Shown here: positions 42,560 to 52,125 of the stretch, in pieces | How positions within the stretch are numbered: the first letter of the stretch is position 1 | Layout: every line of letters starts with the position of its first letter | Position numbers and translations under genes: made by a program | From: Anaerolineae bacterium | Lineage (GTDB): Bacteria; Chloroflexota; Anaerolineae; Caldilineales; Caldilineaceae | Direction of reading: 5' to 3' | Assembly (NCBI GenBank): GCA_030432295.1 | Contig: JAUIHI010000022.1 | Coordinates: forward strand, 1-64,000 | Length of the DNA: 64,000 bases | The notes under the pieces: generated by a model | Told to the model about the DNA's origin: nothing | Database searches by the model: none | Seen by the model: only the letters and a program-made list of their open reading frames with translations

Positions 42560-44512
42560 CTACTTGGTGTACAGGTTCATGTCAATGTGTTCCCAAGTCG
42601 GGCTGGGGATAATCTCCACATTGACTTTGCCCTCTGCCGCCGCGTCGATGACTGTCTGGACCTCAGCGCCGCCACCCAGGGTGGCCCGCTCCAGGTAGTC
42701 CACATCACCGGCCAACAACTGGGCTACAGCCTGGTTGGTGTCGGCGACGATGACGACGATGATCTTCTGCACCTTGGGCGCAGGCTCGTAGTAGGGATTG
42801 GCTTCCAGCTCGATCCGCTCGCCCTTCACCCAGTCGGCGATGACGTAAGGACCGTAGCTCAGGCGTTTCTCAGCGATCTCAGGCAGGGTAGCCCACTCGG
42901 CCGCAGGCACATCCTTCAACATCCGGCCATCGCTCAAGACCTGATGGCTGGGGTAGAGTTCGCCCCAGGGCGACAGGAAGTAGGTCGGATTCTGGTAGCC
43001 GGGCAGGTAGGTGACAGTCGCTTCCACGCCAGGACCAAACTCTGCACTTTGCATGGCATCACAGACGATGAAGGAAACCGCACCGGAGTCCTTGTCACAT
43101 TCGATCTGGTGGGCCAGTTCCACATCACCGGCAGAGGCAGGCGTGCCATCGCTCCAGGTGAATTCGGCATACTTGTAGTTGACAACCAACTGGGGCAGGG
43201 AGACGGTGCTGGAACCGTCATATTCCACGGTCTCACCATCTACAACAATCTTCGTGCCAGCGGCCAGTTCTTCCGGCTCGCCATCCACATTGTAGACCAT
43301 ATCGCCAGCGGTGACTTCCACCATCTCGTTGGTGGCCAGACCATTTTCCAGGCTCGCCAGAGGCGTCTGGGTCAGGGGCTGATAGTCGTAGCTGTACTGG
43401 GTCCAAATATTGCCAACGCCCATCTGGGCAACCTGACGCTGGACAGCCGCAGAGACGATCAGCGAGAACATGCTGGAGGGTTCCTGGGAGAAAGCGACAA
43501 CCATCGTGTCGCCGCCATCAGCCAGTTCCCATTCCCAGGAATTGGCCGAGCTATACTCGGTGGCATCCGGGCGGAAGTTGAGCAGGTTGATGCCCCAGGC
43601 TTCGGCCTCGGCCCGCTGGAAGAGGGGCAGAGAAATCATGTCATCAGCGAAGTGCTTCTGCACAGTGTCATAGGCGGCAACGCGCTCGGCCTGGACCAGT
43701 GTGTTGTTGCCAGCTACGATAGCCTGGCTGGCTTCCTCGTTGCACCAGCCCATGTAGTTCTGGCCTTCCCAGTTGTTGCTGGGCAGAGGAATCTGGTTGC
43801 AGGCATAGAGGGTGCGACCGCTTGGGTTGGTCTGGCCGACCCAGGCATAAGCGCCCAGCTCGAAGTCCCGGCGTTGCAGACCCGTGCTGTCACCGAACCA
43901 CCAGGAGGCGGGGGTGTGCAGACGGATGATTTCGATGCCACAACCAAGCAGGTTCTGCTCGGCCACAGCGGCCCAGGTCTGGCGGAATTGGGCGGTGGTG
44001 GTGGTGAACTTGAGGGAGAGGCGGTTGCCATCCTTCTCGCGCACGCCATCGCCATCGGCGTCGACCCAGCCAGCCGCTTCCAGCGCGGCGCTGGCCGCAG
44101 CCGGATCATAGGCATAATCTGTGTAGCCACCGCTGTAGGCCCAGTGGCTCTTGGGCAGGAAGGTGTCCATGCGCAGAGTGGGCTTCACATCGTCCGCCAC
44201 ATAGGGGTAGACGGAGGCGATCAGCTCATCCCGGTTGACGCACTGGGCGATGGCCTGGCGTACAACGATGTCACTCAGGATGGGGTGGGGCGTGGTGTAA
44301 TCTTCCGCCGTCACTTCCACAACCTTCTCGACTTCGACGGGGACTTCGACTTGAACTTCAACGGGGACTTCCTTCTCGACAATCTTTTCGACCTCGCGGG
44401 TCACTTCGATTGTCTGGGGGGCGGCTGCCGGTTGGGCAGGACAGGCAGCCAACACGAAGGCCAGCACTGTCAAAACACCGACCAGTGTCAACCACTTCTT
44501 GGTGTAGTGCAT
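42560..44512 (-). CDS. Peptide ABC transporter substrate-binding lipoprotein, circularly permuted SBP family 5
   Basis: A 650-residue lipoprotein from ATG 44512 (AAAGGAG 6-7 bases upstream; ATG 44518 is too close to it). Signal peptide with lipobox LAAC, Cys24, then a charged E/V-rich tether (34-70). Residues about 75-325 match what is normally the C-terminal half of SBP family 5: HPILSDIVVRQAIAQCVNRD, LEAAGWVDADGDGV, and LPLFQRAEAEAWG. Residues about 335-650 match the usual N-terminal half: MVVAFSQEP, FTWSDGTPASAGDV, YGPYVIADWVKGERIELEAN, and finally WEHIDMNL. The halves are thus in reversed order. It should bind peptides or other oligomers for the system-1 permease. Confidence 0.88.
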   Translation of the reverse strand: MHYTKKWLTLVGVLTVLAFVLAACPAQPAAAPQTIEVTREVEKIVEKEVPVEVQVEVPVEVEKVVEVTAEDYTTPHPILSDIVVRQAIAQCVNRDELIASVYPYVADDVKPTLRMDTFLPKSHWAYSGGYTDYAYDPAAASAALEAAGWVDADGDGVREKDGNRLSLKFTTTTAQFRQTWAAVAEQNLLGCGIEIIRLHTPASWWFGDSTGLQRRDFELGAYAWVGQTNPSGRTLYACNQIPLPSNNWEGQNYMGWCNEEASQAIVAGNNTLVQAERVAAYDTVQKHFADDMISLPLFQRAEAEAWGINLLNFRPDATEYSSANSWEWELADGGDTMVVAFSQEPSSMFSLIVSAAVQRQVAQMGVGNIWTQYSYDYQPLTQTPLASLENGLATNEMVEVTAGDMVYNVDGEPEELAAGTKIVVDGETVEYDGSSTVSLPQLVVNYKYAEFTWSDGTPASAGDVELAHQIECDKDSGAVSFIVCDAMQSAEFGPGVEATVTYLPGYQNPTYFLSPWGELYPSHQVLSDGRMLKDVPAAEWATLPEIAEKRLSYGPYVIADWVKGERIELEANPYYEPAPKVQKIIVVIVADTNQAVAQLLAGDVDYLERATLGGGAEVQTVIDAAAEGKVNVEIIPSPTWEHIDMNLYTK

Positions 44513-44608
44513 ATTCATCTCCTTTGGTGAACAAAAAACTGCGGTTGTTACAAAAACTGCCTGCTTCACAGCCGTAGGACTGGCTGCTCCACACGCAAAC
44601 TATGCGCT

Positions 44609-44638
44609 ATCTTACCCGCAATTACACCGAACTGTCAA
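44609..44638 (-). promoter_or_regulatory. Promoter of the system-1 peptide importer operon
   Basis: Minus strand TTGACA (44638-44633), 18-base spacer, TAAGAT (44614-44609), about 100 bases before the binding-protein start. The -35 box is a perfect match. Confidence 0.5.
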
Positions 44639-44696
44639 GATTTTCGTCTCATTGCGCTGTTTGATATGCGGATAATTCAATGCTTGGGGACTGGCT

Positions 44697-45407
44697 CTAG
44701 CGTCTGCGCCTGTTTGCCCAGACAGCGACACCAACCAGGGCAACAGCACCAGCGATCACAAACAGAGGCCACCTGGAAAAAGGTCTCTCTGCTTCCATAG
44801 AAGAAGCCTCATCGACAGCACTTACGGAAGAAACGGAAGAAAGGGAAACGGTGCGAGAGGTGGGCAAACCTGCCGCGATTTCGGCCCACGCCCCGGCCCT
44901 GTTCAAACCGGTTGCGCCATTGGCATCGGCCAGGTAAATCGCAATCCGCCGATACTGTTCCTCCTCCAACGCACCGGGCATATGCCAGGGCATAGAAAGC
45001 CGAATATAGTCGTGGAGATCGCCGATTGTGGCAAAGCGGGCCAGGGCATAGTCACCGATGAGCGGCGGGGCATAGCGGGGCAGTTCAAAGCCACCGGGTG
45101 GATAGTTGGATGCGTGACAGCGGCTCTGCCAGCAGTTGGCATCTGCCGGGTCGCCCGCGTTGCGCCACTCTTCGGTCAATCCCTGGCCTCTGTCGCCGTG
45201 ACAGACCATACAGTACAAATAATATTCGTAGTGGCCCGATTCCACCAAAGTTGGCGGATCGGAGATCGGCGGTGGAGCCAGCCGATCCCGGATGTCCCCC
45301 ATCGGGGTGGGATCGTCACCCGGAGTCTGGGCCACGACTGTGGATGTGCAGAGCAGGCCAAGCAAGAGCAGGCCGCAGATCGTGGCAACCCAATGTCTAC
45401 GATTCAC
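44697..45407 (-). CDS. Exported, membrane-anchored c-type cytochrome
   Basis: About 236 residues with an N-terminal signal segment (WVATICGLLLLGLLCTSTV) and one heme motif CMVCH (in YLYCMVCHGDRGQGL), followed by CWQSRCH with a longer cysteine spacing, which may be a second, unusual heme site or a disulfide. A hydrophobic C-terminal segment (WPLFVIAGAVALVGVAVWA) with an Arg-rich end anchors it in the membrane. The start is taken as GTG 45407, overlapping the upstream gene; TTG 45440 is an alternative. No oxidase or reductase partner is nearby. Confidence 0.8.
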   Translation of the reverse strand: MNRRHWVATICGLLLLGLLCTSTVVAQTPGDDPTPMGDIRDRLAPPPISDPPTLVESGHYEYYLYCMVCHGDRGQGLTEEWRNAGDPADANCWQSRCHASNYPPGGFELPRYAPPLIGDYALARFATIGDLHDYIRLSMPWHMPGALEEEQYRRIAIYLADANGATGLNRAGAWAEIAAGLPTSRTVSLSSVSSVSAVDEASSMEAERPFSRWPLFVIAGAVALVGVAVWANRRRR

Positions 45408-46497
45408 TATACCGGCAACTTTGCAACACAATCGGCACAATCCCTTTGAAGAAGCAGTCCAGCCCTGGGCTTGCGCCGCTGGGTCGGGCCTGCATCAGGA
45501 CGACATCGCCCAGTTGGTTCACTTTTGTGATCTCAAAATCACCAGCGTCGCTCTCTGGCTGGGCGGCCATCCATGCCGCCTGTTCCTCGGTGAAACGGAA
45601 GCGGCAGGCCACGCAATCGGCAGGCAGTGCGCCGCTGTCCACAAAAGCGGGAAAGCCCACCAGATAGGGCGGCGACGCATCGTTACAGTGGGAGAGGCTG
45701 TCGCCCTGCAGATGGCAGAACAACCAGACGCCACTTTCAAACTCAACGACAATGTGGACTGTATTGATCGGCCCCCACTCCACCTGCCCAATTTGCAGGG
45801 AGTAGGAACCGTCCAATCGCGCCCGCTCACTCTTCAACCCGCTATAGTTCACGCCGTCTCTCTGGCTCAGTTCCAGAAGATCGCCCTCTGCGCTGCGCAC
45901 CACACGAATAGCCTGATCCGTAACCTGGGCTGTTGTGTAGATCGGTTTGAGGACAATTTCGTTAGCGATCAACCCTACGCCGGCGAAGGGCGCTACTCCG
46001 AGCAGCAGCAAAAACCAGCCACGTCCAGTCAACCCAAATCGCGGGTCTCCTTCAGCCCGCAACCCATCCAGACGGTTCTCCTGCAACAGCCCATAGATCG
46101 CCAGGGCCAGCACGACAAAAAATCCGGCCAGACCACCCCGCAGTTGGGATGCGCTGCTGGCCTCATAGATCGGCTGCCCCCAAAAACGCAGATCGCCGAG
46201 CCAGGCCACAAGCGTCTGTGTCTGGAAGAGAAAACCACCAATCAGCCAGGCGGACACCAGCCCGGCCCCTAGCCAGAGCAGACTGCTGATGGCCGCGTGG
46301 GAGAACCGGGCCGATAGCATACCGGTCCCGGCCCCGATCAGCACCAGGGCAAGGCTCCCGATTGCCAGGGTGGGGTAGAAGTGGCGTAATGGAACGTCCC
46401 ACAGTCGAATCACCTCTGGCAGCCATAGCCCGGCAGCCAGGGCCAGCCCCAATGTGGCCCCATGCCACAGGGAAACTCGCGTATTCGTTGCCAACAT
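45397..46497 (-). CDS. Membrane protein of unknown function with C-terminal extracellular domain
   Basis: A 366-residue protein. The first ~190 residues have about five transmembrane helices (for example ATLGLALAAGLWLPEVI and LAGFFVVLALAIYGLL). The rest is soluble and has GPINTVHIVVEFESGVWLFC and CVACRFRFTEEQAAW with a CxxC, so it may bind metal or form a disulfide on the outside. I recognise no family. It overlaps the cytochrome c gene downstream by 11 bases, which suggests a joint role in electron transfer or metal supply. Confidence 0.7.
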   Translation of the reverse strand: MLATNTRVSLWHGATLGLALAAGLWLPEVIRLWDVPLRHFYPTLAIGSLALVLIGAGTGMLSARFSHAAISSLLWLGAGLVSAWLIGGFLFQTQTLVAWLGDLRFWGQPIYEASSASQLRGGLAGFFVVLALAIYGLLQENRLDGLRAEGDPRFGLTGRGWFLLLLGVAPFAGVGLIANEIVLKPIYTTAQVTDQAIRVVRSAEGDLLELSQRDGVNYSGLKSERARLDGSYSLQIGQVEWGPINTVHIVVEFESGVWLFCHLQGDSLSHCNDASPPYLVGFPAFVDSGALPADCVACRFRFTEEQAAWMAAQPESDAGDFEITKVNQLGDVVLMQARPSGASPGLDCFFKGIVPIVLQSCRYSES

Positions 46498-46537
46498 GCG
46501 TCAGTCAGTGTCCGTGATGATATAGGCAGAAACACAA

Positions 46538-46582
46538 AGTGTGAAACACGAGAATCTGTAATCGACTCTCGTGTCTCACACT
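46538..46582. repeat. Short inverted repeat between divergent-looking neighbours
   Basis: AGTGTGAAACACGAGAATC (46538-46556) faces GACTCTCGTGTCTCACACT (46564-46582) with a 7-base loop and few mismatches. It lies between the unknown membrane protein and the system-2 DppC-like gene. Confidence 0.75.
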
Positions 46583-46630
46583 GGGTTACACATCGTTCGG
46601 TGGGTTGCACAACAGGCGCTCGATCTGCAC

Positions 46631-47677
46631 TTACTTTTTCATACGCGGATCAAGTACATCCCGCAGCCCATCCCCAATCAGATTCCAGCCCAGGCCAAAG
46701 AGAATCAGCGCTGCGCCGGGATAGACAATAATGTACCAATAGGTGTCCAGGCTCAGAATGTAGGAACGGGCAAAGCTGATCACCTGGCCCCAGTCGGCAT
46801 AGCCGATATCCGTGCCCACCCCCAGAAAGCTGAGAGCGGCAAAGGTGAGGACAATCGCGCCCACATCCAGCGAGGCCAGCACCATTGTGGTGAAAATGGC
46901 GTTGGGCAGAATGTGGCGCAGCAGAATCGTGCCGTCCCGAGCGCCTACTGTGCGGGCAGAAAGCACATAATCCCGTTCCTTTGTAGCCAGAATATCGCCC
47001 CGGATCACACGGGCATAGCCCATCCAGCCAAAGCTGACCAGCGCGATCACCGATGGCCAGATGCCCCGGCCAAAGAGGGGTACGAGAATGGCAGAGAGGG
47101 TGAGGGCCGCCAACAGAAAGGGGAACGCCATAAAAATTTCGGTAATGCGCATCAGAATGTCATCAACAACGCCGCCGTAGTAGCCGGATATGGACCCGAC
47201 TATCAGACCGATGAACAGCCCGGCAAAGACGACCAGAATCCCCACCAGCAGCGCGGTGCGGGTTCCCCAGACAATGCCGTAATAGATGTCGAACTGACCG
47301 CTGGTTGTGCCAAAAAGGTGGACCCATTCGGTCTTGCCCGTGACACTCTCGTACCAGAAAGGTATGGGCGGAACACTGCGCTCCCAAAGCGTGCCTGGCT
47401 CCTGGGGCGTGGGGCCAAAGCCATCCCGAGGTATTTGGTAGGGGTCTGCCATCGCATTCAGGGGCGGAGCCAAAACAGGAGCGGCCGCGGCCACTGTGAT
47501 AAAGAGAATGACGACAACCAATCCAGTGACAGAGAGCGGGTTGGTGAGCAGCCCGCGGATAACCCGTGCCCACTCCGGTCCCAGCATCTTCTCCAGGCGG
47601 CTTGGCTCTGGCAGAAAAAAGCCGTCATCGGTCTTAATGCGCTTGCGGGCATTCTGAGCGATTGCTGAAGTTGTCAT
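46631..47677 (-). CDS. Peptide ABC transporter permease (DppC/OppC type), system 2
   Basis: A 348-residue permease with the OppC N-terminal segment and six helices. The EAA loop VGARDGTILLRHILPNAIFTTMV near 258-280 and the C-terminus GWNLIGDGLRDVLDPRMKK identify it as the DppC type. It has a longer first periplasmic loop (about 80-110: DGFGPTPQEPGTLWERSVP) than the system-1 protein. It is the last gene of the second importer set, following the DppB-like gene at a distance of 77 bases that contains a degenerate GTTCGACTT hairpin (47703-47740). Confidence 0.92.
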   Translation of the reverse strand: MTTSAIAQNARKRIKTDDGFFLPEPSRLEKMLGPEWARVIRGLLTNPLSVTGLVVVILFITVAAAAPVLAPPLNAMADPYQIPRDGFGPTPQEPGTLWERSVPPIPFWYESVTGKTEWVHLFGTTSGQFDIYYGIVWGTRTALLVGILVVFAGLFIGLIVGSISGYYGGVVDDILMRITEIFMAFPFLLAALTLSAILVPLFGRGIWPSVIALVSFGWMGYARVIRGDILATKERDYVLSARTVGARDGTILLRHILPNAIFTTMVLASLDVGAIVLTFAALSFLGVGTDIGYADWGQVISFARSYILSLDTYWYIIVYPGAALILFGLGWNLIGDGLRDVLDPRMKK

Positions 47678-47754
47678 AGATTACAAGTCCTCATTCGATA
47701 GGGCTAAAAGAAGTCCAACTGTTGCCAAACGCTGAACTTCTGGATACTTCGTTG

Positions 47755-48819
47755 CTATCGCAGGCGCACCCGGGGATCCAGGAAGGCGTACATCACATCT
47801 ACGATTAGATTGGCTGAAATTAATAGGGTGGCGTTGAACAGCACAAAACCCAGCACTGTCAGCACATCCAGACTGACAGCCGCGGCAGCCACAGCAGATC
47901 CCAACCCTGGATAGTTAAAGACCGTCTCGGTAATCACTACGCCGTTGAGCAGGCCGACGACTGTCAGACCACCAATCGTTGCCACCGGAATCAGCGCATT
48001 GGGGCGGGCGTGCTCGTTGACCACTTTCTTCTCGGCCACACCTTTGGCCCGGGCCGTCCGAATATAATCCTGCCCCAGTGTTTCCAGCATAGACGAACGA
48101 GTTACACGCAGGAGCAGCGCCCAGGAGAGATAGGAAAGGGTAATAATCGGCAAAAACATATGGCGCAGCGCGTCCAGAAAGACATCGAAACGGCCATTGA
48201 GCAAAGCGTCAAAAGAATTCAAATTTGTATATTGGGTAAATCCAGGCGCACTGACAACCTGTACAGCCCAATCGGAGAGGCGACCCGGCGGAAACCACCC
48301 GGTCTTGGCATAGAAAAGCATCAATACCAACAGGCCAAAGACAAATGTAGGAAAAGAATAGCCCACAATACTGAAAACCCGGGCAATCTGATCGATCAAT
48401 TTATTGTGGTTGATGGCCGCGATGATTCCCAGCCAAATGCCGATTCCCAGAATGGGAACAAAACTCCAGATTGCCAGCTCTGCCGTGGCGGGCAGACGAC
48501 GCAGAAGCAGATCAATCACTGGCTCGCGGCCTGTGCGGGAATAGCCTAAATCAGCCCGCAGGACACCGCCCACCCGGTCTCCCGTGTCCTGGTCCACAGT
48601 CCCAACCAACCAGTTCACATACTGGACGTAGATCGGCTTGTCCAGCCCATACCGCTTGATCACCCGGTCGATCTGCGCCTCGTTTTTGGGAATGTCTTTG
48701 ATGTACAGGGCCGCCCGCTCCGCAGGGCTGAGCACCTGAAGCATCAGGAAAATCAAAATTGTGACGCCAAAAACGGTGATAGGCAGTTGTACCAGACGTC
48801 GCAGGATATAAGCAGTCAT
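47755..48819 (-). CDS. Peptide ABC transporter permease (DppB/OppB type), system 2
   Basis: A 354-residue permease starting MTAYILRRLVQLPITVFGVT, with six helices, the DLGYSRTGREPVIDLLLRRL segment and the EAA loop ARAKGVAEKKVVNEHARPNALIP near 268-290. Length is close to normal. It pairs with the DppC-like protein encoded downstream. The binding-protein gene lies upstream beyond a terminator, so the permeases may be expressed at a lower level. Confidence 0.92.
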   Translation of the reverse strand: MTAYILRRLVQLPITVFGVTILIFLMLQVLSPAERAALYIKDIPKNEAQIDRVIKRYGLDKPIYVQYVNWLVGTVDQDTGDRVGGVLRADLGYSRTGREPVIDLLLRRLPATAELAIWSFVPILGIGIWLGIIAAINHNKLIDQIARVFSIVGYSFPTFVFGLLVLMLFYAKTGWFPPGRLSDWAVQVVSAPGFTQYTNLNSFDALLNGRFDVFLDALRHMFLPIITLSYLSWALLLRVTRSSMLETLGQDYIRTARAKGVAEKKVVNEHARPNALIPVATIGGLTVVGLLNGVVITETVFNYPGLGSAVAAAAVSLDVLTVLGFVLFNATLLISANLIVDVMYAFLDPRVRLR

Positions 48820-48937
48820 CGCTCGTCCGCCTTGAACATATATTTCATTCGAGAGTTGTCGGTGTTCATTGCCGCTGTGGCCCTGTGGATCGCTGAATGG
48901 GTGACACTAATAATTGTGTACAGCGACAAAAAAGAAG

Positions 48938-48977
48938 AAAACTCACCGGCAAGAGCAAGCCCTTGCCGGTGAGTTTT
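48938..48977 (-). terminator. Terminator after the system-2 binding protein
   Basis: AAACTCACCGGCAAG (48938-48952) and CTTGCCGGTGAGTTT (48962-48976), a perfect 15-bp stem; read on the minus strand it starts right after the binding-protein stop and ends in a short T run. Confidence 0.8.
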
Positions 48978-48994
48978 GTCAAGTCACGATAGAA

Positions 48995-51028
48995 CTACTG
49001 GGCCAAACTGAACGAGTAGAAGTAGCGGTCAAACAGGGCTGGGTTGTAGTAGTAGCCTTGTACCCAACGCTGCTCGTAGCGCACACCCGTGGCCTGGGCC
49101 AGGGTAATCTGGATGGCACTGTCGTGATGCAGCTTCTGCAGATCGTAGTAGATTGCCTCACGCTCGGCAGGCGTCGACGCTGCCACACCTGCGTTGACCA
49201 GTTCCTGGAACTGTGCCTTCAGATCGTCAGGCAGATTCTGGCGACCCGCGTAGGTGCCCACAGTGAAGGGCTGTACCCAGTTGTGGGGATCGTGGATGTC
49301 CTCGACCCAACCGCTGGCGACCACAGGCAACTGACCAACCCGGAAGGCAGCCAGCATTGTGGGCCAGGGCAGACCGACCAACTCAATGCGATAGTTGGGA
49401 TTGATGGAGGCGAAGTTGGCCTGCAGGATGGCACCGATGGTCTGGCGGGTGTCATTGCCTGTGTTATAGGCGGCCTGCAAACGGAAGCCATTCTCGGCTA
49501 CTGCGCCGTCCCAGGCAAGGGCCATCTCTTCGGCACACTTGTCCAGATCGAAGGGATACATCTCGCCGTCGGGATTGTAACCCAACATGTCCAGAATGAT
49601 GGGGCCGTTGTTGCGCACACCGTCGCCATTCAGGGCATCGGAAATGTAAGTGTCATAGTCGAAGCAGTATTGGAAGGCCAGACGGGCATGGATGTCGCTG
49701 AAGAAGTCAGCGGGAATGCCGTTGCCGTCCAACTGTCCACTGCCGATGTAGGGGTTGTTGCCGTTCTCATCCGTGCTGACGTTGAAGTTCAGGAAGACGT
49801 CGGTGCGGCTGGTGCTGGGCAGATCGCCCCACTTGCGCAATGGACCATCCGGGTTTTCTGTGGCGGTACACTCATTCGTGCGCCAGTCACAGATTTCGCC
49901 CACGAATTCGTCTGCCTGGGGCCGATTGGCCACGGGCACGTTGACCACTTCCGCATCCCCAGCCTGCAGGATGGCAAAGCGGGTTCCCCATTCGCTCACC
50001 AGTCGGCGAACGATACGCTGGACAGCGGGTGCGCCAGCCGGGCCACCTTCCCACATGGGATCGTCGTCGGCTCGCCAGTAGTTGGGATTGGCGGTCAGCA
50101 CCCAACCCTCACCAGGCGTCCAGCTCTCCAGCATATAGGGGCCGGTGCCGTTGATGATGCCGGTCAGTTCGTCGTTCTCTGCGCCCGGTGCATAGAAGTC
50201 GGTCCAGGTATCACAGGAGCCGTCCCACGCGCCATTTTCCACAGCCCACTGCTCGTCCAGGGCAGCGCCCCAGGTCTGAGTCAGGGTAGCCAGGAAAGGA
50301 CCCCAGGGCAGAGAGAGGTTGAAGGTCACGGTTCCAGCTTCGTCGTCGGCCACCACAGCCGATTTGACATTCTCACAGACAGCCACCAACTCTTCCGGGC
50401 TGGCATTGGCCTTCAGTGCATCCGGATCGCCGGCATATTCGCCGTCGGCGATCTCTTCAGTCACATCACCAGAGGTATAGCCCAGGATCGGCTCCAGGAG
50501 CAGCCACTGGGGGCCATTCGGGTCGGACTGGAGCAGGCCTCGCTGGAAGCTGTAGGCGATGTCGCTGGGTGTCAGGTCGTTGCCGTTGTGGAAGGTAACG
50601 CCTTCACGAATATTGAAAGTGTAGGTGAGACCGTCGGCAGAGATACCGCCGTTCTCTTCGCTGGGTACTTCTGTGGCAAGCACAGGTACAAAGCTGGTGG
50701 CATCCGTGTGATCGAACCAGATCAGCGTTTCCATCACATTCATAATCAGACCGCCGCTGGACGTGTCATAGGCCAGAGCCGGGTCCATCGTGTCGATGTC
50801 GCCAAAAGTGATGTCGGTATAGGTATCGGAACGGGGGGCTACGAACGAAACGGGCATGACTGGTTCGGGAGTAGCTGTCACCACAACCGTCTGGGATTCA
50901 CCCTCGACGATACGGGTAACTTCTACTTCCACTACTTGGGGTTGCACAGCCGCCGGGCAGGCTGCCAGTATCATTGCTACCAGCAACAATACCCCCAATA
51001 GGATAGAACTTCGAAAACTTTTTGACAT
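48995..51028 (-). CDS. Peptide ABC transporter substrate-binding lipoprotein (SBP family 5), system 2
   Basis: A 677-residue lipoprotein with lipobox LAAC (Cys24) and the normal order of SBP family 5: DIDTMDPALAYDTSS near 77, LTYTFNIREGVTFHNGNDLTPSDI (in two parts) near 132-155, GPYMLESWTPGEGWVLTANP near 289, and the C-terminal half from about 400 with ARLAFQYCFDYDTYISDAL. It should capture peptides outside the membrane for the DppBC-like pair encoded downstream. The natural order here contrasts with the permuted system-1 protein. A terminator precedes it, so it may have its own promoter; none is clear. Confidence 0.92.
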   Translation of the reverse strand: MSKSFRSSILLGVLLLVAMILAACPAAVQPQVVEVEVTRIVEGESQTVVVTATPEPVMPVSFVAPRSDTYTDITFGDIDTMDPALAYDTSSGGLIMNVMETLIWFDHTDATSFVPVLATEVPSEENGGISADGLTYTFNIREGVTFHNGNDLTPSDIAYSFQRGLLQSDPNGPQWLLLEPILGYTSGDVTEEIADGEYAGDPDALKANASPEELVAVCENVKSAVVADDEAGTVTFNLSLPWGPFLATLTQTWGAALDEQWAVENGAWDGSCDTWTDFYAPGAENDELTGIINGTGPYMLESWTPGEGWVLTANPNYWRADDDPMWEGGPAGAPAVQRIVRRLVSEWGTRFAILQAGDAEVVNVPVANRPQADEFVGEICDWRTNECTATENPDGPLRKWGDLPSTSRTDVFLNFNVSTDENGNNPYIGSGQLDGNGIPADFFSDIHARLAFQYCFDYDTYISDALNGDGVRNNGPIILDMLGYNPDGEMYPFDLDKCAEEMALAWDGAVAENGFRLQAAYNTGNDTRQTIGAILQANFASINPNYRIELVGLPWPTMLAAFRVGQLPVVASGWVEDIHDPHNWVQPFTVGTYAGRQNLPDDLKAQFQELVNAGVAASTPAEREAIYYDLQKLHHDSAIQITLAQATGVRYEQRWVQGYYYNPALFDRYFYSFSLAQ

Positions 51029-51054
51029 ACATTTCTCCTTTGAACAGGATTGCT

Positions 51055-51086
51055 AAAAACGTAACCAATTTTGGGGGTTGGTTACG
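51055..51086 (-). terminator. Terminator between the system-2 ATPase genes and the binding protein gene
   Basis: Minus strand CGTAACCAA / TTGGTTACG (51086-51078 and 51068-51060), a perfect 9-bp stem, then TTTTT at 51059-51055. It directly follows the OppF-like stop and precedes the binding-protein start by 27 bases. Confidence 0.8.
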
Positions 51087-51094
51087 TACACCAC

Positions 51095-52123
51095 TTATTC
51101 GTACAGGAAGCAGGCCACGTGATGGCCGTTGCCGTCGTCCTTGAACTCTGGATCGCTCTGGCGGCAAATATCCATTACACGGGGACAGCGGGTGTTGAAG
51201 TTGCAGCCTTTCGGCGGGTTGGCCGGGCTGGGCACATCGCCTTCCAGGATAATGCGCTGGCGCTTCTTCTCAATTTCGGGATCGGGAATGGGCACAGCGG
51301 AGAGTAGGGCCTGGGTGTAGGGATGCTGGGGATTGGCGTAGAGTTCGTCCCGATCTGCCAGTTCCACAATTTTGCCCAGATACATAACTGCAATGCGGTC
51401 GGAAATGTGGCGCACCACCGACAGGTCGTGGGCGATGAAGAGATAGGTCAAGCCCAATTCCTGCTGCAAATCTTCCAGCAGGTTGATCACCTGGGCCTGA
51501 ATTGAAACGTCCAGGGCCGAGATGGGTTCGTCGCAGACAATAAACGAGGGATTTACCGCCAGGGCACGGGCCACGCCGATGCGCTGGCGCTGACCACCCG
51601 AGAATTCGTGGGGATAGCGGTTGATGAAATAGGGGTTCAGCCCCACAATCTTCAGCAACTCCTGCACCCGCTCCTGGCGCTCCTTGCGGCCGGCCCCAAT
51701 GTTATGCACTTCCAGTGGCTCGCCCACAATACTGCCCACTGTCATACGCGGGTTGAGCGAGGCGTAGGGGTCCTGAAAGATCATCTGCATCCGGCGGCGC
51801 ATTCGGCGCAGGTCATTGCTGCCGATTTCGGTCAGTTCTTTGCCTTCAAAGAGAACCGATCCGTCGGTTGGCTTGTATAGCTGTAAAATCGCCCGCCCGG
51901 TGGTGGACTTCCCACAGCCAGATTCGCCTACCAACCCCAGAGTTTCGCCTCGGAGCAGATCGAAGTTCAGCCCGTCTACTGCTTTGATGCTGCCCACCTG
52001 GCGCTGGATAATTACGCCTTTGGTGATGGGAAAGTGCATCTTCAAGTTGCGCACCGAGAGAATCGATTCCGGCGCACCCGTACCGCCTGCCTGTGTTGTT
52101 TGGCTCATTGTGGTTTCACTCAT
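51095..52123 (-). CDS. Dipeptide/oligopeptide ABC transporter ATP-binding protein (OppF/DppF type), system 2
   Basis: A 342-residue ATPase with Walker [10 protein letters not shown] near 69, signature [15 protein letters not shown] near 169, Walker [13 protein letters not shown] near 191 and the C-terminal [15 protein letters not shown] motif. It begins 2 bases after the stop of the OppD-like gene upstream, so the two are certainly one transcript. It is very similar in layout to the system-1 protein (37780-38805) but clearly diverged. Confidence 0.92.
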   Translation of the reverse strand: MSETTMSQTTQAGGTGAPESILSVRNLKMHFPITKGVIIQRQVGSIKAVDGLNFDLLRGETLGLVGESGCGKSTTGRAILQLYKPTDGSVLFEGKELTEIGSNDLRRMRRRMQMIFQDPYASLNPRMTVGSIVGEPLEVHNIGAGRKERQERVQELLKIVGLNPYFINRYPHEFSGGQRQRIGVARALAVNPSFIVCDEPISALDVSIQAQVINLLEDLQQELGLTYLFIAHDLSVVRHISDRIAVMYLGKIVELADRDELYANPQHPYTQALLSAVPIPDPEIEKKRQRIILEGDVPSPANPPKGCNFNTRCPRVMDICRQSDPEFKDDGNGHHVACFLYE

Positions 52124-52125
52124 TA

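Noticed and set aside
48914-51001. 695-codon plus-strand frame opposite the system-2 binding protein
   Set aside because: Shadow of a conserved lipoprotein gene; it also starts inside the terminator hairpin.
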